DNA from: Congregibacter litoralis KT71
GTDB lineage: Bacteria > Pseudomonadota > Gammaproteobacteria > Pseudomonadales > Halieaceae
Direction of reading: 5' to 3'
Assembly: GCF_000153125.2 (NCBI RefSeq)
Contig: NZ_CM002299.1
Span: forward strand, 60,709 to 124,708
Length of the DNA stretch: 64,000 bases
In this document: positions 1-7,932 of the stretch, one piece after another
Position numbering within the stretch: the stretch's first letter is position 1
Layout of the letters: each line of letters opens with the position of its first letter
The notes under the pieces: model-generated
The model's database searches: none
What the model saw: the letters and a program-made list of their open reading frames with translations, nothing else
What the model was told of the DNA's origin: nothing
Program-made: the position numbers and the translations under genes

Positions 1-7
1 GCAATAA

Positions 8-112
8 CTACAGTACATATAAGATACCGAAACCGATCATGTCCAGAAGTACTACCGCAAAGAGCAGGAGTCCGTGACGGCGAAAGTCCGGCCTGGCATC
101 CGACAGATTAAT
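8..112 (-). CDS. Possible 34-residue single-helix membrane protein (ATT start)
   Basis: Directly downstream of, and in the same frame as, the UbiX-family gene there is a short open stretch encoding a soluble, charged N-terminus (SDARPDFRRHG) followed by one strongly hydrophobic segment (LLLFAVVLLDMIGFGILYVL) and a TAG stop. There is no ATG or GTG in frame. An ATT codon at 112-110 stands seven bases after CAGGG, a good ribosome-binding sequence, so a rare ATT start is possible. The alternative is that this is just the tail of a non-coding stretch, or that it belongs to a gene running out of frame through sequence variation. No family is recognised. The hydrophobic pattern is too clean to ignore but too short to be sure of. 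Confidence 0.25.
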   Translation of the reverse strand: MNLSDARPDFRRHGLLLFAVVLLDMIGFGILYVL

Positions 113-115
113 GGC

Positions 116-673
116 TCATCCCTGCCAACGGCTGATGGCGGTATCGCTGATGCCAAATAGATCCAGACTGCGCCCGACGCTCTGGGTGACCGATTCATCG
201 AGACTCTTGATGCCGGTGTAAAACGCCGGCACCGGCGGGGCAATCACCGCGCCCATTTCCGACAAGGCCGTCATGGTCCTCAGGTGCCCCGTGTGCAGGG
301 GTGTTTCGCGGACCATGAGCACCAGGCGGCGACGCTCCTTAAGTACCACATCAGCCGCCCGCGTGAGCAGCGTGGAGGTAACGCCCGTGGCAATTTCCGA
401 CATGGTACGCACGGAGCAGGGAGCGATGAGCATGCCATCGGTAATAAAAGACCCGCTGGCGATAGCGGCACCCACATTTTTGACCGGGTACACCACGTCA
501 GCGTGGGACTTGAGCTCTTCAGCACTCATATCGAGTTCGTGATGCAGGGTCAGCTCTGCGGACTTACTCATCACCAGGTGAGATTCAACACCGACTTCCT
601 TGAGCATTTGCAGAGCCCGCAGGCCCATAACAATCCCCGAGGCTCCACTGATACCGACGATAATTCTTCGCAT
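116..673 (-). CDS. ubiX: UbiX/BsdB-type flavin prenyltransferase
   Basis: This family joins a dimethylallyl group to FMN, making the prenylated FMN cofactor used by UbiD-type decarboxylases. The 185-residue length is usual. Visible motifs are the N-terminal GISGASGIVMG nucleotide-binding turn, GSFITDGMLIAPCSVRT, LLTRAADVVLKERR and RETPLHTGHL, with the PPVPAFY segment near the end. The AAIASGSF/TDGM and TRAADVVLKER segments resemble the B subunit of hydroxyarylic-acid decarboxylases (BsdB/Pad1 type) more than the ubiquinone-pathway enzyme, as I remember those sequences. The start at MRRIIVG is chosen because the further 16 residues upstream are outside the family. No ubiD-like gene is in the window. 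It lies last in a minus-strand run behind a CoA ligase and a hydrolase, which points to catabolism of an aromatic acid rather than ubiquinone synthesis; that is inference. Confidence 0.85.
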   Translation of the reverse strand: MRRIIVGISGASGIVMGLRALQMLKEVGVESHLVMSKSAELTLHHELDMSAEELKSHADVVYPVKNVGAAIASGSFITDGMLIAPCSVRTMSEIATGVTSTLLTRAADVVLKERRRLVLMVRETPLHTGHLRTMTALSEMGAVIAPPVPAFYTGIKSLDESVTQSVGRSLDLFGISDTAISRWQG

Positions 674-753
674 GACTGCTCCTACTCTGTGGGGCAGCAC
701 TCTAGCAGGACCAACCCCCAAGGCACAGTGACGGCTGTCGGCTCAGCCTCGCG

Positions 754-1641
754 TCAGGCGGGGTCCACCCCGGCAAAAAAGTCGTCAATGGCCGCCACAG
801 CAACCGGTTCATCCAGCATGGGTGCATGACCTCGATCCGGCACATTAACCACCTCGAGGCCCGGAGCAATCGTCTGCATCTTCTCCACGCAGTCAAGCGC
901 CAGCAAATCCGTCATCGCGCCGCGGATCAGAAGCATGGGCATGGACGCCATATTGGTAAACAAAGGCCATAGATCCGGCGGGACGGCATTGGCATCCGCT
1001 TCCAACACCGCCTGGGCAATCGCAGGATCATGAGCAATCTGCGGTACACCGTCGACTTCCCGATACAAGCCTTTGGTAAAACGCAGCCACTCCTCCTCGC
1101 TATAAAGGGGAAAGGCCACCTCGTTAATCTCCCGGGTCTGGGCTACCGCATCGTCCCAACTGCGAATCTCGCGATGTTTGCCCACGTAGTTTTTAATGCG
1201 ATCGAGACCCACAGGGTCCAGCTCGGGACCAATGTCGTTGAACACGATACCCGCGAAGCGCGAGGGCTGCATGTTGGCCATGAGCATGGCCATCAACCCC
1301 CCCATGGAGGTACCGATCACCAGCACCTTTTCCAGCTTGAGCTTGTCCAAGAGGATGAACATGTCGCCGACATAGGTGGCCGGTGTGTAGTTTGCGGGGT
1401 TGCTGTCGTAATCGGACAAACCCCGACCGCGCTGATCAACGCTGATCACCCGCCGGTCTTTGGCCAGATGTGCCGCAATCCACTCAAAATCCGCAGAATT
1501 GCGGGTAAGCCCGTGCATACACAACACCGGCACAAGACTTGAGCCCTCGGTCCCGGGGTAGTCCCGGGCATAGAGCCTCAGACCATCGGCGCTCTCGTAC
1601 CAGACATCCTCATAAAGGGCTCTTGTACGATCTTCAGCCAT
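754..1641 (-). CDS. Alpha/beta-hydrolase
   Basis: A 295-residue alpha/beta-hydrolase fold enzyme. The oxyanion segment is CMHGLTRNSADFEW near residue 40, the nucleophile elbow is GTSMGG near residue 115, and the catalytic histidine is in DRGHAPMLDEP close to the C-terminus; an acidic residue before it (LLALD) may complete the triad. There is no signal peptide, so it should act in the cytoplasm. The start at 1641 has GGAG nine bases upstream; an ATG five codons earlier is possible. It overlaps the end of the upstream CoA ligase gene by 8 bases, so the two are co-transcribed and probably translationally coupled. It may cleave an ester or a ring-fission product in the same pathway; the substrate cannot be read from sequence. 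Confidence 0.85.
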   Translation of the reverse strand: MAEDRTRALYEDVWYESADGLRLYARDYPGTEGSSLVPVLCMHGLTRNSADFEWIAAHLAKDRRVISVDQRGRGLSDYDSNPANYTPATYVGDMFILLDKLKLEKVLVIGTSMGGLMAMLMANMQPSRFAGIVFNDIGPELDPVGLDRIKNYVGKHREIRSWDDAVAQTREINEVAFPLYSEEEWLRFTKGLYREVDGVPQIAHDPAIAQAVLEADANAVPPDLWPLFTNMASMPMLLIRGAMTDLLALDCVEKMQTIAPGLEVVNVPDRGHAPMLDEPVAVAAIDDFFAGVDPA

Positions 1642-3199
1642 AGCGCTTATCTCCATAGTGTTTCCGTAATTCGCGCTTGAGTATCTTGCCATTGGGATTG
1701 CGCGGCAACTCCTCCACGGCAATGCAGTCGGCCAGGCGTTGCTGCTTACCCAGACGCTGGTTTGCCCACTCGAGGAGTGCGGCCATGGTAAGGCTGTCAT
1801 CGCGCACCACCACCAGGGCAATGGGCGTTTCACCCCAGCGCTCACTGCTCGCGCCGATGACCGCCACGTCCGCAATACCTTCATGGGTAACCAACAGCGC
1901 TTCGATATCCTGGGGGTAAATATTCTGGCCGCCGGAGAGAATCATGTCTTTCTTGCGGTCCACGATGTAGAGAAAACCCTGGGCATCGAGATGCCCGATA
2001 TCGCCGGACCGCAACCAGACCTGACCATGCCCATCCACGTAGCGGGCGTCGGCGTTGGCATCCTCACGCTGCCAGTAGCCGGGCATGGTAATCCTTCCCC
2101 GGGAAACGACCTCCCCGGCTTCACCATCAGCACAGGGTTTGTCATCTTCGCCGACGATGAGAATGTCTGTGCCTACCAGGGGCTTACCCACGGAAGACCA
2201 GCGACCCTCGGCATCTTCCGGGTCCAGGGTTGTGATAATCCCCTCCGTGAGACCGTAGAGTTCGATAATGCCGCACGGGAAGGTTTCAAAAATCGCCCGC
2301 TTCAGACCCTCATGAAGGGGCGACCCACAGCTCATCATCGCATGCATGCTCGACAGATCATGGGGCGAGGCAACCTGTGCCTCCAGGACTCGCTGGAACT
2401 GTATGGGCACCATGGCCGTGTGGGTGATCCCCTCGGATTCCACTGTTTTCAAAAACGCCGCGGCATCAAAGCGAGGGTGTACCACCAGGGTGCCACCCGC
2501 CAACAGGGTACACAGCATCGCGACCCAGGAGATGTTGGAATACAAACCTATGGTCAGCAGAGTTCGCGCACCACCGTGATAACGAAGGGCGATGGACAGG
2601 TCATAGGCCCAGTCCCGACGACCACCGTGGGAATGGAGGATTCCCTTGGGCAGCCCCGTAGTCCCCGAGCTATAGATGATGTTCAGCGGTGAATCGTGAG
2701 CAAGGGGCACGGCCGGCAGCGTATCCGGCTGCTTCGCACTGATACGGTCTATGGTTTGCCAGACCGGAGCATCAACATCCGTGGTAACTGCGTCGGTGAT
2801 GCAGACAAGGTCGCCGGGCAGCCGGGGCAAAAGCCTGTCAAAGCGTGCGCGGTGCTCCTCGCTGACGATCAGTGCGCGAATATCCGCATCGCCGAGCATA
2901 GCGACAATAGCGTCATCGGCTACGGAGGTGTTCAGGGGTACGGAGACAGCCCCCGAGGCCAAGGTGCCAAACAAAGCCGTCAGCATGGAGTAAGCATTGC
3001 CCATGAAGACTCCGACGCGATCGCCGGGTTGCACGCCAGCGCCTAGAAGCCCATGGGCAAAACGGTGATTGTCGGCGACAAACTCGCGCCAGGATTTTCG
3101 CTCATCACCGCTGACAACCGCTGTTCGCTCGGATCGCCAACGCCCATGGAGCGCAAGAATCTCGGGCAACAAGGGAGAGGGCGCAGGAAATTCACGCAT
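1634..3199 (-). CDS. AMP-forming acyl/aryl-CoA synthetase
   Basis: A member of the ANL superfamily (521 residues), which activates a carboxylic acid with ATP to an acyl-AMP and then forms a CoA thioester. The P-loop-like motif IIYSSGTTGLPKGILHSHGG is near residue 175, the ELYGLTEG motif near 320, the hinge region DRKKDMILSGGQNIYP near 420, and the catalytic lysine is in NPNGKILKREL near the end. No signal peptide or membrane segment. ATG at 3199 follows GGAG by nine bases; a GTG one codon earlier also reads in frame. It sits 57 bases behind the TonB-dependent receptor gene and overlaps the hydrolase gene after it, so it belongs to the receptor's operon. The substrate is unknown; medium-chain or aromatic acids are the usual choices. 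Confidence 0.9.
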   Translation of the reverse strand: MREFPAPSPLLPEILALHGRWRSERTAVVSGDERKSWREFVADNHRFAHGLLGAGVQPGDRVGVFMGNAYSMLTALFGTLASGAVSVPLNTSVADDAIVAMLGDADIRALIVSEEHRARFDRLLPRLPGDLVCITDAVTTDVDAPVWQTIDRISAKQPDTLPAVPLAHDSPLNIIYSSGTTGLPKGILHSHGGRRDWAYDLSIALRYHGGARTLLTIGLYSNISWVAMLCTLLAGGTLVVHPRFDAAAFLKTVESEGITHTAMVPIQFQRVLEAQVASPHDLSSMHAMMSCGSPLHEGLKRAIFETFPCGIIELYGLTEGIITTLDPEDAEGRWSSVGKPLVGTDILIVGEDDKPCADGEAGEVVSRGRITMPGYWQREDANADARYVDGHGQVWLRSGDIGHLDAQGFLYIVDRKKDMILSGGQNIYPQDIEALLVTHEGIADVAVIGASSERWGETPIALVVVRDDSLTMAALLEWANQRLGKQQRLADCIAVEELPRNPNGKILKRELRKHYGDKRYG

Positions 3200-3256
3200 C
3201 ACAACATTCTCCAGAAAAAATCCCGCGCCACCCCCAGGGGCAGCGCAGGCAAGTGT

Positions 3257-5542
3257 TTACTGGAAGCGATACTCGACGGTCACATAGCCCGTTGTGGGGG
3301 GACCGAAGAAAACCGTGGTGTTGTTCTCCAGACCCAGGGAAGACGGGCAACCGCTGGTACCAAAGCAATAACCGGCGGTGCGGTATTCCTCGTCCGTGAG
3401 GTTTTTGCCGTAGAGGCCCACGAGCCAGTGATCGTCGCCGCTGGTCCACACGATGCTGGCGTTAAGAAGACCGTAGGCCTCCTGATCAATATCCTCCGAG
3501 GCAATCTCAAACTGCTGGACATCACCCTTGTAGGAGTAATTGGTATTGATCAGCAGGTTGCCGCCAGCCAGATCCGTGTTGTAGTTCAGCCCGATAAACA
3601 CCATTTCTTCCGGCGTGTTCTGGATATCCCGATCATCAGAGACATCAATGTCACCGACAAGATATTCCTTGAAGGAGGCATCCAGGAAGCTGGCGGAGAA
3701 CTGCATGCTGAAGTTCTCCGTGAGGAGCAGGTTGCCCTCGATCTCGATACCGGAAATCTCTGATTGCCCGGCGTTAGTCACGGTACCGACGAAGCTGTCG
3801 TTGACGCCATCACCGTCACTGTCCACACCGACGGAACCGGGGATCTGCATGTCCTGGTAGTCGCTGTAGAACAGGGCGACGTTGGTGATTGCCCGACCAT
3901 CCCACCAGGTGGATTTCAGGCCTACTTCCCAGGAATCCAGCTCTTCGGGATCAAAACCCTGCTCCACCGCGGGGGTCGCAAAGTTGGCGCCCCGGGGATC
4001 GAAGCTACCGGCTTTCCAGCCCTGGCTATAGCCACCGTAGATCTTAATATCGTCGGTGAGCGCGTAGCTCAGATTGGCCCGTGGAGAGAAGTCGTAGTAG
4101 GTTCGCTCGGCTTCATAATCGCTGGTTGCCGCGAGCAAAATGGCGCTGTCGTTCCCGAAGAACGGCGAGCCAGTTCCCAGGTAGGTGCCGCGGAAGATAT
4201 CCGCGCTGCGCTCATCCTCAGTGTAACGCCCGCCCACGGATAGAGACCAGCGGTCCGTCAGCTCATAGGTTAGATCGCCGAATACGGACCAGGAGTCTGT
4301 CTCGACCACGCCGCCGGTATAGGCCGTAAGACCACCGGGGGCGAGGAGTCCGAGGACAACGTCAAAATCGTTGGCGGCTTCCGCATCCAGATAGTAGTAA
4401 CCCAGCACGAGGTTCCAGCGATCGGTATTCCACAGCAGCTGGAACTCCTGGCTGAATTGCTCGTTGTCGTAGATTACCGGGGCGTCAAAGTCCGGCGAGG
4501 CGAGGCTGTCAAAGTCGATCACCGACTCCGTAAAGTCTTCCCGGCCAGCGGTGATGGAGCGCAAGGTGATGGTATCGCTCAGATTCCAGTCGACGGAGGC
4601 GGACCAGCCCTCGGCTTCTACCTGGTTGTTACCGTTAATGCCTGCGGTGGTGGGTAGTACGCTGGCACCGGCGTTGGTGTCAAAAACATCGCTCGGAGAC
4701 GGGGTGCCACTAATAGCGCCGGGATAAGGTCTCCAGCCCGCCACGGCCGATGATTGATCATCCGTGTTGTCGTAGGCCAGGCGGATAAGGAAGTTCTCAT
4801 TGGGCTCCCACTCTGCGGACAGGCGGTAACCAAAAATATCCTTGTCGTATTGCTCGCCGCCGGTAAACAGATTGTCACCAAAGCCGTCGCGATTGAAGGA
4901 AGCGACCGTTGCACCCACGCGGAAAGTATCCGTAACGGGCACGGACACGGTTCCCACGAGATCTGCCTGGTTATAGGTACCATAGGAGGCACGTACACTG
5001 GCCTCGAACTCATCGGAGAGACGACGGGTGACGTATTTGATCGCCCCGCCCACGGCATTACGGCCGTAGAGCGTGCCCTGGGGCCCCCGGAGCACCTCGA
5101 TACGCTCTACATCGTAGATGTCCAGCAAAGCGCCCTGGGGCCTGGCCATGTAAACATCGTCAAGATAGAGGGCAACACCCTGCTCGAAACCGGCGAGGGG
5201 ATCCTGCTGACCTACGCCCCGGATAAAGGCGGTGAGCGTTGTATTGGTGGCTCGGGACGGCTCCAGGGTGACACTGGGTACAGACTGCGCCAGCTCGGTG
5301 ATGTCCTGGGATCCTGCGAGGCGCAGAGCGTCACCGCTGAGGGAGGTGACCGCAATGGGCACGTCCTGAAGATTTTCCGCACGGCGTCTTGCCGTCACCA
5401 GAACCTCTTCGAGAGCAAAGCTGGGCTCTTCGGATTGCGCGGATACCAGAGGCGATGCAGCGGCCGACAACAGCAGGGAAGCAACGGTTGTGGCAGCAAA
5501 TAGGGGTTTACGAGCAGTCGTTTTATGCGGCATGGCGGACAC
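3257..5542 (-). CDS. TonB-dependent outer-membrane receptor
   Basis: A 761-residue receptor with a signal peptide cleaved about residue 35 (SPLVSAQSEE), a TonB box-like segment (ALEEVLVTARR), a plug domain with VERIEVLRGPQGTLYGRNAV near residues 145-165, and a beta-barrel that ends in the aromatic YVTVEYRFQ expected for outer-membrane insertion. Such receptors take up substrates using the proton motive force through TonB-ExbB-ExbD. Its sequence is of the FecA/CirA-like class widespread in marine and sphingomonad genomes, where many members carry carbon sources rather than iron. Two TTCAAC-N4-GTTGAA palindromes lie 100-145 bases upstream of the start. It heads a run with the CoA ligase, hydrolase and UbiX-family genes, so its ligand is probably their substrate; that is inference. 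Confidence 0.93.
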   Translation of the reverse strand: MSAMPHKTTARKPLFAATTVASLLLSAAASPLVSAQSEEPSFALEEVLVTARRRAENLQDVPIAVTSLSGDALRLAGSQDITELAQSVPSVTLEPSRATNTTLTAFIRGVGQQDPLAGFEQGVALYLDDVYMARPQGALLDIYDVERIEVLRGPQGTLYGRNAVGGAIKYVTRRLSDEFEASVRASYGTYNQADLVGTVSVPVTDTFRVGATVASFNRDGFGDNLFTGGEQYDKDIFGYRLSAEWEPNENFLIRLAYDNTDDQSSAVAGWRPYPGAISGTPSPSDVFDTNAGASVLPTTAGINGNNQVEAEGWSASVDWNLSDTITLRSITAGREDFTESVIDFDSLASPDFDAPVIYDNEQFSQEFQLLWNTDRWNLVLGYYYLDAEAANDFDVVLGLLAPGGLTAYTGGVVETDSWSVFGDLTYELTDRWSLSVGGRYTEDERSADIFRGTYLGTGSPFFGNDSAILLAATSDYEAERTYYDFSPRANLSYALTDDIKIYGGYSQGWKAGSFDPRGANFATPAVEQGFDPEELDSWEVGLKSTWWDGRAITNVALFYSDYQDMQIPGSVGVDSDGDGVNDSFVGTVTNAGQSEISGIEIEGNLLLTENFSMQFSASFLDASFKEYLVGDIDVSDDRDIQNTPEEMVFIGLNYNTDLAGGNLLINTNYSYKGDVQQFEIASEDIDQEAYGLLNASIVWTSGDDHWLVGLYGKNLTDEEYRTAGYCFGTSGCPSSLGLENNTTVFFGPPTTGYVTVEYRFQ

Positions 5543-5641
5543 CTGTAACGTTATAAGTTATATGAGTGCCGTGTGTCCCGGCACATTGTTTTTCTTCAAC
5601 GATCGTCTTGCCTGATCGCTTTGCGTAGCTGATACGATTTA

Positions 5642-5687
5642 TTCAACATCCGTTGAATAACACCTAGCGTATTCAACAGTTGTTGAA
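5642..5687. promoter_or_regulatory. Pair of TetR-type operators
   Basis: Two 16-base palindromes, TTCAACATCCGTTGAA (5642-5657) and TTCAACAGTTGTTGAA (5672-5687), share the pattern TTCAAC-N4-GTTGAA. Their centres are 30 bases apart, close to three helical turns, so both would face the same side of the DNA. They lie between the 3' end of the symporter gene and the TonB-dependent receptor start (5542), so they can only serve the receptor operon. The third copy is beside the tetR-family gene at 7184, which is the obvious source of the binding protein. Confidence 0.75.
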
Positions 5688-5704
5688 GTGTCAAGATGTG
5701 AATT

Positions 5705-7150
5705 TTACACCTCGCCCTCACCGTGGCGTGCTTCGCCGCGAGTCAGCGCAAGCCCTCCCAAACCAAAAACCAGGGACGCAAAAATGCCGTAGGTCGCGGA
5801 GATTGCAGGATTCGCAATCCCCACAATCAGGTTGAAAAACAGGTGGAGCCCCAGTCCAAGGCCGGCGGCGCCCGCCACAACCCAGAGGGGAATATGCCGG
5901 CGCACGAGGACCCCGAAAAGCACCGGCACCAGGGATGCCGCCGCCAGTCCGTAGACGCCCTTTTGCGCAAACAGTCCGATCAGGGGCGGCGGATTCCAGG
6001 CCAGGACAACACCCACGATACCGACGGCTATGAGCACCCAGCGCGAGAGCACGAGCCCGTTGCTGGCCTCACTGGCCAGGGGCTTCACGATGTCGTTCAC
6101 CACCATGGCCGATAGTGCGACGAGGATTCCGTCCAGGGTGCTCATTCCCGCAGCAAGGAGCGTGAGGAAGATAAACACGAGCACGTATTCACCCCAGGCG
6201 GAGCTGCCGAACTCATGGAGCAGATACTCGCGAACCACCGTGTCCTGCGCGTCGATCTCGAGGCCGGCGAGACGGGCGTAGAAACCCAGCATCAGCATGA
6301 GGGTAAAGAGACTGCCCACCACCGCCGTCGTCGCAATAAACTTCCCCACGTCCTTTTCGCTACGCAGATATAGCACCTTGGTCAGAATATGCGGCTGCAA
6401 CATAAGTGCAAAGGTCACGACAAAACCGCTGACAAATACGGAAAAGAAGCTGAAATACAGGCTGCTGCTCTGATTGAATGCCTGGGCGTAGTCTTCGCCC
6501 ACAGCGCGCAGAGCCCCGGCGGGATCACCGGCGAAGTACTTGAACCCCTGGAAGAACAGCACCACGGTGACTGCCAGCATCATGATGCCCTGCAGCGTAT
6601 TGGTGTAGGCGTGGGCGTAGGTGCCGCCCATGAGGACATAGGAAAAGACGAACAGGAGCACCAGCACCAGGGCGGTTTTCTGCTCCATGGGGAACAGCCC
6701 CGTCATCAGCAGGCTGCAGCCTACGAGGATCAGCACCACAAAGGTAATGGACAGCAGATTGATGAAAGCAAAAAACAGGCTGAAGCCGCGATGGTTGTAG
6801 CGGTAGTAAATCCACTGGGGGATAGTGAGGGCGCTGCCCGCCTCTCCCAGACGGAGAAATCCGCGGGCCAACACCAAAAACGCACTGAGAATACCCAGGG
6901 AGCCCGCAACCCCAAAGTGCAGGTAGGCAGAGAGGCCGTGCTCGTAGACAAACCCGGGGTTGATCACAAAGGTCGCCGTGGATGATATGGAGGCCGCGAG
7001 GGTGATGCCCACCAGATAGGGACTCATATCCTTGTTGCCGATGGCAAAACCCTCGACGTCGCGCGTGCGTCGCATACCGACGTAGGACAGCCAGTACACC
7101 ACGCCGACGTATCCGAAAGTTAGGGCATACTTGAAGAACTCGGCAGACAT
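5705..7150 (-). CDS. Sodium:solute symporter (SSS family)
   Basis: An inner-membrane transporter of 481 residues with about 13 hydrophobic segments. The start (KYALTFGYVGVVYWLSYVGM), the DVEGFAIGNKDMSPYLVGIT loop and the ISSTATFVINPGFVYEHGL segment are typical of the SSS family, which couples Na+ to uptake of monocarboxylates, amino acids, sugars or other small molecules. It lies between the receptor and the divergent tetR-family gene, with the palindrome TTCAACAAGCGTTGAA 34 bases before its start codon, so it should be under the same control as the receptor. The receptor would bring the ligand across the outer membrane and this protein across the inner membrane. The substrate is not evident, but the neighbouring CoA ligase suggests an organic acid. 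Confidence 0.9.
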   Translation of the reverse strand: MSAEFFKYALTFGYVGVVYWLSYVGMRRTRDVEGFAIGNKDMSPYLVGITLAASISSTATFVINPGFVYEHGLSAYLHFGVAGSLGILSAFLVLARGFLRLGEAGSALTIPQWIYYRYNHRGFSLFFAFINLLSITFVVLILVGCSLLMTGLFPMEQKTALVLVLLFVFSYVLMGGTYAHAYTNTLQGIMMLAVTVVLFFQGFKYFAGDPAGALRAVGEDYAQAFNQSSSLYFSFFSVFVSGFVVTFALMLQPHILTKVLYLRSEKDVGKFIATTAVVGSLFTLMLMLGFYARLAGLEIDAQDTVVREYLLHEFGSSAWGEYVLVFIFLTLLAAGMSTLDGILVALSAMVVNDIVKPLASEASNGLVLSRWVLIAVGIVGVVLAWNPPPLIGLFAQKGVYGLAAASLVPVLFGVLVRRHIPLWVVAGAAGLGLGLHLFFNLIVGIANPAISATYGIFASLVFGLGGLALTRGEARHGEGEV

Positions 7151-7183
7151 TGTTGTTATTTCCCGGCGATTTCTGACAGACTA

Positions 7184-7199
7184 TTCAACAAGCGTTGAA
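7184..7199. promoter_or_regulatory. TetR-type operator between symporter and regulator genes
   Basis: TTCAACAAGCGTTGAA matches the TTCAAC-N4-GTTGAA pattern of the two sites before the receptor gene. It is in the intergenic space between the divergent symporter (start 7150) and tetR-family (start 7272) genes, close enough to the symporter start to cover its promoter. One bound repressor could therefore control the symporter and its own gene. Confidence 0.75.
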
Positions 7200-7271
7200 G
7201 ATACAAGGCAATCTCTGGCGGGTGTTCGGGATAAACGTTCCCCGGACCACCGCCGGGTACAGGGAGTCTCC

Positions 7272-7916
7272 ATGCCTAAGAAAACAAACGTGCCAAAGCG
7301 AGACCGGATTCTGGATGCCGCGGAAGAGCTGTTTGCTGAACACGGCTACGATGGCGTAACCCTGAGACGCATCGCCACAAGCGCCGGTGTGGACGTCGCC
7401 CTGGCGAACTATCACTTCGGAAAGAAACTGGATCTTTTTCAGGCCGTGTTTAATCGCCGCGCTGAATTACTCAACGGCGCGCGCCTCGAAGCCCTCCATG
7501 CCTGTCAGGAATCATCGGGCGCGAAGGGGCCCAGTGTGGAGCAGATTATCGAAGCTTTCCTCCGGCCTCTGGAGATCGCCCAGGAGACCGGCGACGAAGG
7601 CTGGCGCCACTATCTCGCCCTCATCGCCTACATCAACAATTCCCCCTACTGGGGGCCCCGTATGATGTCATCACTGTTTGACGAGCTGGTTCAGGAATTC
7701 ATCAAAGCGTTGAAAAAAGCCCTGCCCAAAGCCAGTGAAGCGGACATTTACTGGTGCTATCACAACCTGTCCGGGGCTTTGACACTGACCCTCGCCAATA
7801 CCGGCCGTATCGACAAGCTGTCCCGGGGACAGTGCCACAGCGCCGACTTCCGGGCCGCCTACGATCACATGATTCCCTTCACCGCCGCGGGATTTCGGAA
7901 AATCTGCGAGGGCTAA
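7272..7916 (+). CDS. TetR-family transcriptional regulator
   Basis: A 214-residue regulator. The N-terminal helix-turn-helix is clear: KRDRILDAAEELFAEHGYDG, then LRRIATSAGVDVALANYHFG, followed by the linker KKLDLFQAVFNRRAELL. The C-terminal ligand-binding half (about residues 80-214) is diverged, as usual. The ATG at 7272 is preferred because AGGGAG lies six bases before it and the HTH begins directly after; an open frame extends 47 codons further upstream but runs through the operator. The HTH resembles that of PsrA-type regulators, whose known sites (CAAAC-spaced-GTTTG) are close in form to the palindromes here. It probably represses the symporter gene and the receptor operon until a pathway intermediate, perhaps an acyl-CoA, releases it; that is inference. 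Confidence 0.9.
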   Translation: MPKKTNVPKRDRILDAAEELFAEHGYDGVTLRRIATSAGVDVALANYHFGKKLDLFQAVFNRRAELLNGARLEALHACQESSGAKGPSVEQIIEAFLRPLEIAQETGDEGWRHYLALIAYINNSPYWGPRMMSSLFDELVQEFIKALKKALPKASEADIYWCYHNLSGALTLTLANTGRIDKLSRGQCHSADFRAAYDHMIPFTAAGFRKICEG

Positions 7917-7932
7917 ACGGCCCCGGGCTTGA

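Noticed and set aside
284..829. 181-codon plus-strand frame over the UbiX-family gene
   Set aside because: Antisense shadow; the UbiX motifs are intact on the minus strand.
1739..2692. 317-codon plus-strand open frame
   Set aside because: Antisense of the CoA ligase with all its motifs; no ribosome-binding site, no family.
7131..7271. 47-codon N-terminal extension of the TetR-family protein
   Set aside because: It runs through the operator, precedes the good ribosome-binding site and has no homology pattern.
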